Assembly (NCBI RefSeq): GCF_900108065.1
Contig: NZ_FNVQ01000002.1
Location: 124,001 to 188,000, forward strand
Source of the DNA: Marinobacterium lutimaris
GTDB lineage: Bacteria; Pseudomonadota; Gammaproteobacteria; Pseudomonadales; Balneatricaceae
Length of the DNA stretch: 64,000 bases
Direction of reading: 5' to 3'
Part shown: one piece after another, positions 51,957 through 61,000 of the stretch
Layout: each line of letters begins with the position of its first letter
Position numbering within the stretch: position 1 is the first letter of the stretch
The notes under the pieces: model-generated
The model's database searches: none
Seen by the model: the letters and a program-made list of their open reading frames with translations, nothing else
What the model was told of the DNA's origin: nothing
Position numbers and translations under genes: made by a program

Positions 51957-54125
51957 TCAATCACCCTCCTGCGGATAAGACTTGTCATAGGGCGGCGTGA
52001 ACACTGGTCGATCGCTGCGTACGCTCGGACACTGGAACACCTTTTCAAAGGTGGGCGCCTTGGCCATGCGATCCCCCAGCGACCAGAGCGGCCGTGGCAC
52101 GCCAAACCATTTCAGCAGAGTGGCCGCAAACGAAGTCGAGTCATAAGGCGTAGCGCCATAGGCACGAAAAACAGTCTGCAGTTTGATCCAGGGCGATACC
52201 AGAATCGCTGGAACCCGCGGCCCCATCAGATCATAGGCAAAACCGTTATTGAGGTCATTGGGCCAGGGTTTGGCCGCATAGGGTGGCGCCACATGATCGT
52301 AAAGGCCGCCGTTTTTATCAAAGGTGACGACCAGCAGTGTCTGCTCCCAACCCGGCCCCTGCTTGATCGCCTCGTAGATCTCATTGAGCATCTGCTCACC
52401 GGGCACCAGGTCTCCTCCCGGATGGTAAGAGGTCGCCCCCTTGGGCGCTATCCAGGCGGGCTCCAGATAGCTGAATGCGGGCAGCGTACCGTTCGCCGCA
52501 TCCTGCTTGAACTGATCAAGATCCGCGATAAATAGCTGGTCGTTGCTATCAACGCTGGGTATCTGTCCCTTCAGGTAGAGCTGGTTGGTAAACACCTCAT
52601 CTTTCCACTCCACCTGATAATAGATTTTCCAGTCGGTGATTCCCTGGCTCCAGAGCAGCTTCCAGAGCGACTGGCGGTGCGGTGAATTGGGCCAGTATTT
52701 ATAGGCATCGCCCCCTTCCCAGGTCCCGAGACGATCGAAGGCGGAACCGGTAACGGAGAAGGCACGGTTAACGTCGGTGCCTCCCGGTATAGAGCTGAAC
52801 CAGCGATCGGAAATCGCGAACTCCCGGGCCAGACCGTTCAGCACCGGTAGTTGCGTCGGGCTGAAGCTTTCCATCACCTGAGGATTGGCATTACTGAGCA
52901 CAAAGCCGCCCATATCGGGCGTCTGTCTGCCCCAGTACCCCGGCGACTCGGCAAACATCTGCTGCAGATTATCGGTGGTGTCGTGGAAAGGATCCTGGTC
53001 CAGCGCGACCAGATCCCATTGATCGCTTAGCTCGCCATCCTTGAACTGGCTGACATGTACCTTATCACTACCGTTGAGGTTGAAGTTGTCATAACTCGCC
53101 CCGTCGAAGGCACCGCCCGGGCCGATGTAGTTGCAGCCTTCCTCCCCTTTTTCATAAAGCCAGCCGCAGACATTATCGAAAGAGCGGCTCTCGAGCATGT
53201 AATACACCACATGTCGTATCTTTGAGCGCATAAAGTCGATGCTGCCGGGTTGAACCGCCTGAGCAGAATCGACCGACCGCTTGCCGAGGAATCCAACCAG
53301 CTCAGACGCAGCGCTTATCCCCTCGGGCAGCACCCCTTCGCGCAGCGGACCTACCAGCACGTTCTGCGCTTCGGGATCAAAACCCCAGAGTCGATAACGA
53401 CCGCTCTGCAGGCAGCGTTCGAGAACCTTGTCACCGAGCACTGTCAGCTCCTGTTCAGCACCGATATCGGGCCAGACGCCCTCCTGAACGGTGGGCAGCG
53501 ACAGCGGCGAGATCTGCTGGGGATCGAAACTCCAGAGGCGATAGCGGGTGCGCTCGGGCAGACGCTCCAGTACATAGTTGCCGATCGGCAGCAACTGATG
53601 CCCCTTGCGGATCAGCTGGAAACCGTTCTGCCCGGTATAGGGTGCTGGTAACGGGTCGGTTTGACCGGGGGACAGGGGAGCGGGATCAAAATTCCACAGT
53701 TCATAGGTACCGCGCCCCCTGGCAGGAATCATATTTAGAACGAAGCTGCCCATGGGGATCAGATCGAGCTGCTGACCTTCATCGGGATTTTCGCTGTAGT
53801 AGTCGCGATAGCCCCAAAATTTCTCCTGCTTCCAGAAGCCACTCTGCAACGGCGCGGCATTCAACGGGTCCTGCGACTCCAGGCCACTGTCCAACAGACG
53901 GTAACTGTAGCCATCGACTCCATTCAGGCTAATGCGAGAGCTCCAGATCAGCAGGTAACCGCCAACCTGTGCGACCCGACTCCCTGCCTCCAGCGTCCCG
54001 CCCGAACTTTCGTCCAGCGGTACAAAGAGCTCCTCAGCCCCGAAGTCGCAACGATAGCTTATATAGCTATTGCTAGTGAGGTCTCTGCAGATCAGGTACT
54101 GCGCACTCTGGTCATCGGTGTCCAT
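51957..54125 (-). CDS. Phospholipase C/acid phosphatase-type phosphoesterase with N-terminal repeats
   Basis: A 722-residue protein. Residues about 295-722 form the phosphoesterase domain (PF04185): HVVYYMLESRSFDNVCGWL (family form is ENRSFD), GGTDVNRAFSVTGS, and FDKNGGLYDHVAPP with the metal His. Relatives cleave phospholipid head groups. The N-terminal 290 residues carry four spaced copies of a YRLWSFDP-like unit (74-81, 140-148, 194-202, 243-251), suggesting a beta-propeller or binding region. Unlike secreted phospholipases it has no signal peptide. It is first in the five-gene operon. Confidence 0.85.
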   Translation of the reverse strand: MDTDDQSAQYLICRDLTSNSYISYRCDFGAEELFVPLDESSGGTLEAGSRVAQVGGYLLIWSSRISLNGVDGYSYRLLDSGLESQDPLNAAPLQSGFWKQEKFWGYRDYYSENPDEGQQLDLIPMGSFVLNMIPARGRGTYELWNFDPAPLSPGQTDPLPAPYTGQNGFQLIRKGHQLLPIGNYVLERLPERTRYRLWSFDPQQISPLSLPTVQEGVWPDIGAEQELTVLGDKVLERCLQSGRYRLWGFDPEAQNVLVGPLREGVLPEGISAASELVGFLGKRSVDSAQAVQPGSIDFMRSKIRHVVYYMLESRSFDNVCGWLYEKGEEGCNYIGPGGAFDGASYDNFNLNGSDKVHVSQFKDGELSDQWDLVALDQDPFHDTTDNLQQMFAESPGYWGRQTPDMGGFVLSNANPQVMESFSPTQLPVLNGLAREFAISDRWFSSIPGGTDVNRAFSVTGSAFDRLGTWEGGDAYKYWPNSPHRQSLWKLLWSQGITDWKIYYQVEWKDEVFTNQLYLKGQIPSVDSNDQLFIADLDQFKQDAANGTLPAFSYLEPAWIAPKGATSYHPGGDLVPGEQMLNEIYEAIKQGPGWEQTLLVVTFDKNGGLYDHVAPPYAAKPWPNDLNNGFAYDLMGPRVPAILVSPWIKLQTVFRAYGATPYDSTSFAATLLKWFGVPRPLWSLGDRMAKAPTFEKVFQCPSVRSDRPVFTPPYDKSYPQEGD

Positions 54126-54250
54126 GATTCATCCCTGTTGTTTATGCCCTGTTGCTTAAGCCCCCGGGCCACTCTCAGCAAGGCCCTGAGCAGGCTCATG
54201 ACCTAAACGGCTAATCCTCAATGATATCGCCGCCCTGTGAAGTTTTGCAG
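54126..54250. promoter_or_regulatory. Promoter region of the five-gene operon
   Basis: 125 bases between the LysR stop (minus) and the phosphoesterase start (minus). No clear promoter hexamers. The operon could partly be read through from lysR. Confidence 0.3.
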
Positions 54251-55147
54251 TTACTGTTCGGAGAGCGCCTCTTCCAGCAGATTAACGCAGGCGCGCAGCT
54301 TGGCGGAGGTTTCCAGGCGGGTGGAATAGATAGCGTGGATATCCGCCTCCTGGCTGAACTCCGGCAGTACCTGGATCAACCGGCCATCGACCAGCTCTTC
54401 TTTGATATTCCAGGCAGATCGCAGCATGATGCCCTGGCCATCCAGACACCAGAGCTTCGCTACCGCACCGTTATTGGTGCTCATCGGTGCCCGCAACTCA
54501 AGCCTGCGACTGCCCGATGGACCGTGCAGCAGCCATTGGCCGGCAGTCTGATCCCTTTCTCTGATAGAGATACAGCGGTGCTTATGCAGCTCTTCAAGGC
54601 TCTGCGGACTGCCATGCTGCTCAATGTAAGCTGGCGAGGCGCAAAGCACCCTGCGATTGGTGGCCAACCGGCGTGCAATGACACTCTGCGGCAACAGACC
54701 GCCAACACGCAGCTCCAGGTCAAAGCCTTCCGAAACCAGATCGACCGGCCGATCCAGCAGCTCCAGATCGACCTCCAGCTCCGGGTAGCGGTAGATCAGT
54801 TTTGACAGCAGGGGCGCCACACAGAAGCTGCCGAACCCGGTGCTGGTAACGACCCGCACCCGCCCCTTGGGCACCTGGTGTTCACGGCTGATCTCAAGCT
54901 GCATCTGCTCCATGTTCTCAAGCAGGCGCTGCGCCCATTTCATCGCTATCTTTCCCTCCAGGCTCAACCGCACCTGCCTGGCGCTACGTACAAACAGCGT
55001 CACGCCCAGCACCTGCTCCAGCAGGGCTATACGTTTACTGACATAGGCCGGTGACACGCGCAGTTGGTCCGCAGCCAGGCTGAATCCTTCCAGCTGAGCC
55101 GCGACAACAAACACTCGGAGATCGGTTAACGAGGGAAGTTGTTTCAC
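54251..55147 (-). CDS. LysR-family regulator
   Basis: A 298-residue activator. N-terminal HTH: LRVFVVAAQLEGFSLAADQLRVSPAYVSKRIALLEQVLGVTLFVR. The rest is a periplasmic-binding-like effector domain (GRVRVVTSTGFGSFCVAPLLSKL). It diverges from the tartrate/D-malate dehydrogenase gene with a 128-base gap, the arrangement of DmlR/dmlA, so it probably activates that gene on its substrate. Confidence 0.92.
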   Translation of the reverse strand: MKQLPSLTDLRVFVVAAQLEGFSLAADQLRVSPAYVSKRIALLEQVLGVTLFVRSARQVRLSLEGKIAMKWAQRLLENMEQMQLEISREHQVPKGRVRVVTSTGFGSFCVAPLLSKLIYRYPELEVDLELLDRPVDLVSEGFDLELRVGGLLPQSVIARRLATNRRVLCASPAYIEQHGSPQSLEELHKHRCISIRERDQTAGQWLLHGPSGSRRLELRAPMSTNNGAVAKLWCLDGQGIMLRSAWNIKEELVDGRLIQVLPEFSQEADIHAIYSTRLETSAKLRACVNLLEEALSEQ

Positions 55148-55275
55148 GATTCGTGATCCTTACGTTTACTAAAGCGAACTTCAAACACGATTAGTGTAGC
55201 TTATACTCTGTCGCACAAGATGGCACTGCCATCGCCCCCCTAACAGCCTGCTAATAACAGAACAGAGGTTCCCCC
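55148..55275. promoter_or_regulatory. LysR/dehydrogenase divergent promoter
   Basis: Contains the near-palindrome CACGATTCGTG at about 55146-55156 and CGATTAGTGTAG near 55190, candidate LysR (T-N11-A-like) sites. Predicted by layout only. Confidence 0.4.
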
Positions 55276-56337
55276 ATGGCGAAGGTGAAGATTGCAGTCA
55301 TTCCCGGTGATGGCATCGGCAAAGAAGTTATCCCCGAAGGTATCCGCGCACTGGAAGCGGCTGGTCGCAAGTTTGGTGTCGAATACGAATGGACCGAGTT
55401 CGACTGGTCCTGCGAGACCTATCACAAGACAGGCCGTATGATGCCGGAAGACGGTATCGAGCAGCTCAAGCAGTTCGATGCCATCTACCTGGGCGCCGTG
55501 GGTTACCCGGGTGTACCGGACCATATCTCTCTCTGGGGTCTGCTGCTGCCGATCCGCCGCGAGTTCGAACAGTACGTCAACCTGCGCCCGGTGCGCCTGT
55601 TTGAAGGCGTCCCCTGCCCGCTGGCTGGCAAAAAGCCGGGTGATATCGATTTTTATGTTGTGCGTGAAAACGTCGAGGGCGAATACTCCTCCGTGGGCGG
55701 TATCCAGTACGAAGGCACCGAGCACGAAGTGGTCTCTCAGCAGGCAATTTTCACCCGTCGTGGTACAGACCGTATTCTGCGTTATGCGTTCGACCTGGCC
55801 CAGAGCCGACCGAAAAAGCATCTCTCATCTGCGACAAAATCTAACGGAATCTACCACTCTATGCCCTGGTGGGATAGCCGTGTGGCAGAAATGGCCAAGG
55901 AATACCCGGAAATCAACGTGGATCAGTACCACATCGATATCCTGACCGCGAACTTCGTGCGCATGCCGGAACACTTCGATGTGGTCGTTGGTTCCAACCT
56001 GTTCGGCGACATTCTTTCCGACCTGGGTCCGGGCTGCACCGGCACCATCGCGATCGCTCCGTCCGCCAACATCAACCCGGAAAAGAACTTCCCGTCCATG
56101 TTCGAACCGGTACACGGTTCCGCACCGGATATCGCGGGCAAGGGCATCGCCAACCCGCTGGGCACCATCTGGGCCGGCGCGATGATGATGCAGCACCTGG
56201 GCTACGACAATATTCACGACAGCCTGATGGAAGCGATGGAAACCGTACTGCGCGAAGCTAAGGCGCTGACCGGTGATATGGGTGGTTCCGCCACCACCAT
56301 CGAGCTGGGCAAGGCGGTCGAAGAAGCGATCGGCTAA
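55276..56337 (+). CDS. Tartrate/D-malate dehydrogenase (isopropylmalate dehydrogenase family)
   Basis: A 353-residue beta-decarboxylating dehydrogenase. IAVIPGDGIGKEVIPEG opens the fold. GYPGVPDHISLWGLLLPIR and NLRPVRLF hold the substrate Arg residues, and DFYVVRENVEGEYSS is present. The metal-binding Asp sites lie in ILTANFVRMP and GSNLFGDILSDLGPG, with the NAD segment EPVHGSAPDIAGKGIANPLG. The wording matches tartrate dehydrogenase/D-malate dehydrogenase rather than LeuB. Yields pyruvate or related acids from D-malate or tartrate. Confidence 0.88.
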   Translation: MAKVKIAVIPGDGIGKEVIPEGIRALEAAGRKFGVEYEWTEFDWSCETYHKTGRMMPEDGIEQLKQFDAIYLGAVGYPGVPDHISLWGLLLPIRREFEQYVNLRPVRLFEGVPCPLAGKKPGDIDFYVVRENVEGEYSSVGGIQYEGTEHEVVSQQAIFTRRGTDRILRYAFDLAQSRPKKHLSSATKSNGIYHSMPWWDSRVAEMAKEYPEINVDQYHIDILTANFVRMPEHFDVVVGSNLFGDILSDLGPGCTGTIAIAPSANINPEKNFPSMFEPVHGSAPDIAGKGIANPLGTIWAGAMMMQHLGYDNIHDSLMEAMETVLREAKALTGDMGGSATTIELGKAVEEAIG

Positions 56338-56381
56338 CCACCCGTCCCCCCTTGACACTCAGACACTGAGCGTCAAACAGC

Positions 56382-56415
56382 AAAGGCCCAGAGTTTAGAG
56401 CTCTGGGCCTTTTTT
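56382..56415 (+). terminator. Strong rho-independent terminator
   Basis: GGCCCAGAG, loop TTTAGAG, CTCTGGGCC followed by TTTTTT, 45 bases after the dehydrogenase stop. An A-run precedes the stem, so it may work in both directions. Confidence 0.92.
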
Positions 56416-56875
56416 AGTTGTCGCTCTTAAACCACCTACTATGGGGGGGGGCGGTTATCGTTTAGTCGAGGCTATGCCTTTCTCGTGCCGTATCGATAAC
56501 GGGGCTCGATGTCTTATGGCAATCTGAGCGCTGCAATCCATCCCCTTTGGTGCAGCCGAGCATCGCAGACTGAAAGAGAGATAAGGGACAGGCTGTTTGA
56601 GCAGCAACGCTGCGAGTTTCCTGTCCCGCTCTTTCAGACGAGAAGCACAGGGTAGTCGGCGCAGCCGACCAAACCATAGGGGCGGTTTGGGATTGCAAAG
56701 GGACTTGTCCGCACAAGTCCCTTTGCTCGGCAGCAGCCGAAACCGGCCTTGAAAAGGACACGGATATAGTTGATCCCGGCATTCATCGGTAGGTTTGCCG
56801 AGGCTTCCTTAATAGGGAGCTTAATGCAAACCGACCTGCTATGCGGATGGATTTTTACTTCGCTACTGCGGTCAC
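56416..56875. other. Stem-loop-rich intergenic block
   Basis: About 460 bases without a plausible gene. It holds three notable foldbacks. CTGAAAGAG (56570) pairs with CTCTTTCAG (56629), enclosing GGGACAGG (56585) with CCTGTCCC (56620) and an inner GCAGC-AAC-GCTGC. GTCGGC-GCA-GCCGAC lies near 56655. A perfect 14-base stem is GCAAAGGGACTTGT (56695) with ACAAGTCCCTTTGC (56713), loop CCGC. A G9 run lies near 56444. Could be a structured RNA or a repeat element. Confidence 0.55.
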
Positions 56876-57607
56876 TCAGGGTGCCCAGTAGACAGCCACC
56901 GGCGTTGTCGACTGGCGCAACACGGCACGCACCGGCATCGCTTCGATCTCACCCGGCGCCAGCGCCTGCTGCAACACTGGCAGTTTTGCCTCGCCACAGA
57001 GGTGCAAAAAGATCTGCGCGCTTGCCAGCAGTCGCGGCAGTGTCAGCGTCATCCTGGGCCAGGGCGCCTCTGGCGGTATCACTGCAGTACAGGCGCTATA
57101 AGGCTCAGGCAGCAACGCTTCACCAAGCTCCTTCGCCCCGGGAAAGAAAGACGCGGTATGACCGTCCTCCCCCATGCCCAGAATCACCGCATCGATACGC
57201 CGGGGCAAGGCTGCCAACCTGGACTCCAGCGCCGCCTGCCCTGCGGCCGGGCTCTGTTCTCCGTTATACAGCGGCATAAACTGCGCCGCTGCGGCACGGT
57301 TCTGCAGCAGATGCTCGCGCACACTGCGCTCGTTGGAATCCTCATGCTGATTATCGACCCAGCGCTCATCCGCCAGGGTGATCGTCACTTTAGACCAGTC
57401 CAGCGGCTGCTCTGACAAACACTGAAACATCGCCGCCGGTGTGCGTCCGCCGGAAACCACCAGAGCTGCCGAACCTCTTTCCGCTATGCCACGGCTCAGC
57501 AAGGTACTGATACGTTCGCAAAGTTGCTGCTCGAGGCCGGCGCGTGCTTCGAACGCCTCCAGGCTGACGCAGGGGTTCAACTCGGGGTTAAGATTCAGTT
57601 CGTTCAT
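56876..57607 (-). CDS. pgl: 6-Phosphogluconolactonase
   Basis: A 243-residue DevB-type lactonase hydrolysing 6-phosphogluconolactone. Seen: ALVVSGGRTPAAMFQCL (phosphate loop), ITLADERWVDNQHEDSNER, and VILGMGEDGHTASFFPG with the catalytic His. Last gene of the edd-eda-pgl unit, 38 bases after eda. Confidence 0.93.
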   Translation of the reverse strand: MNELNLNPELNPCVSLEAFEARAGLEQQLCERISTLLSRGIAERGSAALVVSGGRTPAAMFQCLSEQPLDWSKVTITLADERWVDNQHEDSNERSVREHLLQNRAAAAQFMPLYNGEQSPAAGQAALESRLAALPRRIDAVILGMGEDGHTASFFPGAKELGEALLPEPYSACTAVIPPEAPWPRMTLTLPRLLASAQIFLHLCGEAKLPVLQQALAPGEIEAMPVRAVLRQSTTPVAVYWAP

Positions 57608-57645
57608 ACAGGCTGGCGTCCGGGGATTGGCTTGGCTTACTTGGA

Positions 57646-58284
57646 TTAACTCAGCTGGCTCGCACCTTCAACCGCACTACGTGCCAGCTCGGTGATTCCC
57701 ACCCAGTCTCCGGCACGGATAAGATCGCCGGGAACGATCCAGGAACCGCCCACACAACTGACGTTGGGCAGTTTCAGGTAATCCCGGTAGTTGTTCTCAC
57801 CGATACCGCCGGTGGGGCAAAAACGCACATCGGGAAAAGGCCCGGCTATCGACTTGAGGGCCGCCACACCGCCGCTGGCTTCGGCCGGAAAAAACTTGAA
57901 TCCCCTATAGCCCGCTTCCAGACCGCACATCAACTCGGATACGGTGCTGATCGCCGGCAGATAGGGCAGTTCCCATTCGACACCGGCCTTGAGCAGCGCA
58001 GGAGTCGCTCCGGGGCTGATGGCAAAGGTGCCACCGGCCTGGCGCACTTTTTCCAGCTCCTCGACGCGGGTCACCGTGCCGGCGCCGACGATCACATCAT
58101 CCACAGCATCGGCAATAGCGCGCATCGCATCCAGCGCCGCTGGTGTCCTCAGCGTGACCTCAAGCACGCGCAGACCGCCGGCCTTGAGCGCATTGGCCAG
58201 GGGCACCGCATCCTCTACCCGCTCGATCACCAGCACCGGCATCACCGGCGAGGTATTCAGAATTGCATCGACCTCTGTCGTCAT
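57646..58284 (-). CDS. eda: KDPG aldolase
   Basis: A 212-residue class I aldolase cleaving 2-keto-3-deoxy-6-phosphogluconate to pyruvate and glyceraldehyde-3-phosphate. [15 protein letters not shown] holds the catalytic Glu; [12 protein letters not shown] and the Schiff-base Lys in [11 protein letters not shown] follow, then the phosphate site [11 protein letters not shown] 58284 follows GGAAGG, 13 bases after the edd stop. Confidence 0.95.
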   Translation of the reverse strand: MTTEVDAILNTSPVMPVLVIERVEDAVPLANALKAGGLRVLEVTLRTPAALDAMRAIADAVDDVIVGAGTVTRVEELEKVRQAGGTFAISPGATPALLKAGVEWELPYLPAISTVSELMCGLEAGYRGFKFFPAEASGGVAALKSIAGPFPDVRFCPTGGIGENNYRDYLKLPNVSCVGGSWIVPGDLIRAGDWVGITELARSAVEGASQLS

Positions 58285-58297
58285 CCTTCCGTCCTTC

Positions 58298-60127
58298 TTA
58301 ATGCGCTGTGGATTCATCAACAAACAGGAAACTGGCGCCCTGCTCTGCCCCGGACACCAGCCGGCGCATACCGCCAAAGAGCTCCCGCCCCATGCCGAAA
58401 TGACTGCGGCTAAGATCTGCGCCAGCGGCGTCACGTGCAGCCAGCTCCGCCTCATCCACCAGCAGCCTCAACTCACCGGTTTCGCCATCGACACGCACCA
58501 GGTCACCATCGCGTACTTTTGCGATCATCCCACCCTGGGTCGCTTCCGGCGTCAGGTGTATTGCCGCCGGCACCTTGCCGGATGCACCGGACATGCGGCC
58601 ATCGGTCACCAACGCCACCTTGAAGCCGCGATCCTGCAGCGTACCGAGGAAAGGGGTGAGTTTGTGCAGTTCCGGCATGCCTATGGCGTTGGGGCCCTGG
58701 AAGCGGACCACCAGCACGCAGTCCCGATCCAGCTCACCGCGCTCGAACATCGGCTTGAGTTCATCCTGATCCTGCAGTACCACGGCCGGCGCCTCCACCA
58801 CGCGATGTTCTGGTTTTACCGCCGATATTTTCATCACGCCCCGGCCGAGATTTCCGCTCATCAGCCGCAGCCCACCATTGGCGGAAAACGGCTCGGCGAC
58901 CGAAGCGACCACCGCTTTATCCAGGGATTCCACCGGTCCTTCACGCCAGGCCAGCTGGCCGTTATCCAGGTAGGGCTCGCGGGTGTACTCGGCAAATCCC
59001 TTGCCCATCACTGTGGTCACATCTTCATTCAGCAGGCCGCCGCTAAGCAGCTCCCGGAACAGCAACGACATACCGCCCGCCGCATGGAAGTGGTTGATAT
59101 CCGCGCTGCCGTTGGGATAGATCCGCGTCAGCAGCGGCACTACCTCGGACAGGTCGGCGAAATCATCCCAGTTGACGATGATCCCCGCCGCCCGGGCGAT
59201 GGCGATGATATGCATGGTGTGGTTGGTGGAGCCACCGGTCGCCAGCAGCGCGACGATGCCGTTAACGATCGCTTTCTCATCGATCACTTCGCACAGCGGC
59301 CGGTAGTCGCGGCCCAGTTCAGTGATCCGGCAGGCCTGCTCCGCCGCCGCCCTGGTCAGCGCTTCGCGCAGCGGCGTGTTGGGGTTGATAAACGAGGCAC
59401 CGGGCAGATGCACGCCCATCGCTTCCATCAGCAGCTGGTTGGAATTAGCGGTGCCGTAAAAGGTACAGGTGCCGGGCCCATGGTAGGAGTCGGACTCACA
59501 CTTGAGCAGCTCGTCTCGCCCGACCTTGCCTTCGGCATAAAGCTGACGGATGCGCGATTTCTCGCTGTTGGACAGACCACTGGTCATGGGACCGGCCGGC
59601 ACAAAAATGACCGGCAGATGGCCAAACGCCAGCGAGCCGATCATCAGCCCCGGCACAATCTTGTCGCAGACGCCGAGGCAAAGCACCGCATCGAACATGT
59701 TGTGAGACAGGCCCACCGCCGTGGCCATGGCGATGGTATCGCGGCTGAACAGGCTCAACTCCATGCCCGGCTGGCCCTGGGTCACACCATCGCACATGGC
59801 AGGCACACCGCCGGCAAACTGAGCGACGCAACCCATACCCGCCACCGCCTCTTTGATCTGCGCAGGAAACTGCTCCAGCGGCTGATGCGCCGAAAGCATA
59901 TCGTTATAGGCGGAGATGATCGCGACATTGGCCTGATCCATCAGGGTCAGGCGATCCTTGTCTTCGCTCCCACAGGCGGCGAAGCCGTGGGCGAGATTAC
60001 CGCACGAAAGCACGGAACGATGGGGTTTGTTGTCGCGGGCCTGGGCCATGCGGCTCAGATAATCGGCGCGGCTATCACGACTACGCTCGATAATCCTCTG
60101 AGTGACGGCAGCAACGGTAGTATTCAT
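58298..60127 (-). CDS. edd: 6-Phosphogluconate dehydratase
   Basis: A 609-residue [4Fe-4S] dehydratase of the IlvD/Edd family converting 6-phosphogluconate to KDPG. Cluster-region motifs: [28 protein letters not shown] and [20 protein letters not shown]. Also [18 protein letters not shown] and [16 protein letters not shown] near the end. Length is standard. First gene of the operon; upstream DNA has a CGTCGTTTTTTAT direct repeat (about 60222-60249) but I see no certain HexR site. Confidence 0.95.
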   Translation of the reverse strand: MNTTVAAVTQRIIERSRDSRADYLSRMAQARDNKPHRSVLSCGNLAHGFAACGSEDKDRLTLMDQANVAIISAYNDMLSAHQPLEQFPAQIKEAVAGMGCVAQFAGGVPAMCDGVTQGQPGMELSLFSRDTIAMATAVGLSHNMFDAVLCLGVCDKIVPGLMIGSLAFGHLPVIFVPAGPMTSGLSNSEKSRIRQLYAEGKVGRDELLKCESDSYHGPGTCTFYGTANSNQLLMEAMGVHLPGASFINPNTPLREALTRAAAEQACRITELGRDYRPLCEVIDEKAIVNGIVALLATGGSTNHTMHIIAIARAAGIIVNWDDFADLSEVVPLLTRIYPNGSADINHFHAAGGMSLLFRELLSGGLLNEDVTTVMGKGFAEYTREPYLDNGQLAWREGPVESLDKAVVASVAEPFSANGGLRLMSGNLGRGVMKISAVKPEHRVVEAPAVVLQDQDELKPMFERGELDRDCVLVVRFQGPNAIGMPELHKLTPFLGTLQDRGFKVALVTDGRMSGASGKVPAAIHLTPEATQGGMIAKVRDGDLVRVDGETGELRLLVDEAELAARDAAGADLSRSHFGMGRELFGGMRRLVSGAEQGASFLFVDESTAH

Positions 60128-61000
60128 AACGGTCTGTTGGCCTTTTCACTGGAGATAATGGAATCGCAAAAACATGAGGGGCGCCTGAGCGCTGATCAAC
60201 CTTTTCAGGCCCTGACTTTTACCGTCGTTTTTTATCGTCGTTTTTTATCGTAATTGTTTATCCGAGCCCGGATCTATGCCTTTAATGCGTCCTGTCTTTA
60301 CTACACCAGTAACACATTTTTTCGGCAAGGCCGAATTTAAGGATGGCTCAGAAAGCGCCAGCTGTCAGGCCGATAACCTATCCATCCGGCCAGGAAAGAG
60401 GCTTACCCCCTCTAAAGGAAATGAGATAAATAGGTAGGTTAAAGAGGTGGAATAAAGAAAAAAGCGGCGCCGCCAGTGCAGGGAGCGACGCCGCTGTAAA
60501 AAGCATATGCCGGGGCGGGCAGGCGATTGCGGCTTCGGGTACTTATCCCCCTTCGATTCATACCCAGACAAGCGCTCTCCTTCCTGAGAACCACCTGCCA
60601 TAAAACAACAATCAGCCGCCTGACCCGGAACCTTTGAGGGCTCACCGATCCGATCGGCAGGCCCCGCTAACCCGAATGCACAAAACACGCATCAGCGGGC
60701 TAGTCACCCGCTGCTGGCTTCTGGCGTTTGCACGAGCTCGCTGGGGAACACAGCAGGGCGAACAAACCGAAGCCGATGAGATAAAGCAGGGACTGTGCCA
60801 AAAACAATAAACCTTTAATTTTCAACAAGTTAAAAACAAACCTGGACTGGTGATCGATTATCTCGCCGCGTGCCCGTCGCCTACAGGCGACGCCGACACA
60901 GATCAAATAAATTAACTCTTTTATTACAACAACTTATCGCGTCACTTTTGAGCGACAGCGCATTCAATAGGCGCAATTCCTGCGGAACAACCATGGTAGA
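60128..61000. other. Long intergenic region upstream of edd and glrK
   Basis: 873 bases between divergent edd and glrK. It contains the edd promoter region with an AT-rich direct repeat. It also contains a minus-strand terminator with a structured stretch before it (listed separately), and a short hairpin TCGCC-TACA-GGCGA near 60880. A 68-codon minus-strand frame at 60700-60906 could encode a small one-helix membrane protein (LLFLAQSLLYLIGFGLFALL), but its TTG start lacks a convincing RBS. Confidence 0.4.
60452..60710 (-). ncRNA. Candidate small RNA ending at a rho-independent terminator
   Basis: On the minus strand AGCGGCG...CGCCGCT (60463-60495) is followed by TTTTTTCTTTA, a good terminator with no coding gene upstream. 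The preceding 200 bases hold a stem GCCCGCT...AGCGGGGC (about 60660-60705) and CCGATCGGATCGG. It fits a small RNA of roughly 200-250 nucleotides; no family recognised. Confidence 0.4.

Noticed and set aside
57989-60253. 754-codon open frame on the plus strand opposite eda and edd
   Set aside because: It lies antisense to two certain genes in high-GC DNA. The translation is His/Arg/Gln-rich without motifs, which is the usual mirror of a coding frame.
60700-60906. Small minus-strand frame with one hydrophobic helix
   Set aside because: The TTG start has no good RBS and the segment may be chance AT-rich sequence; kept only as a remark in the intergenic entry.
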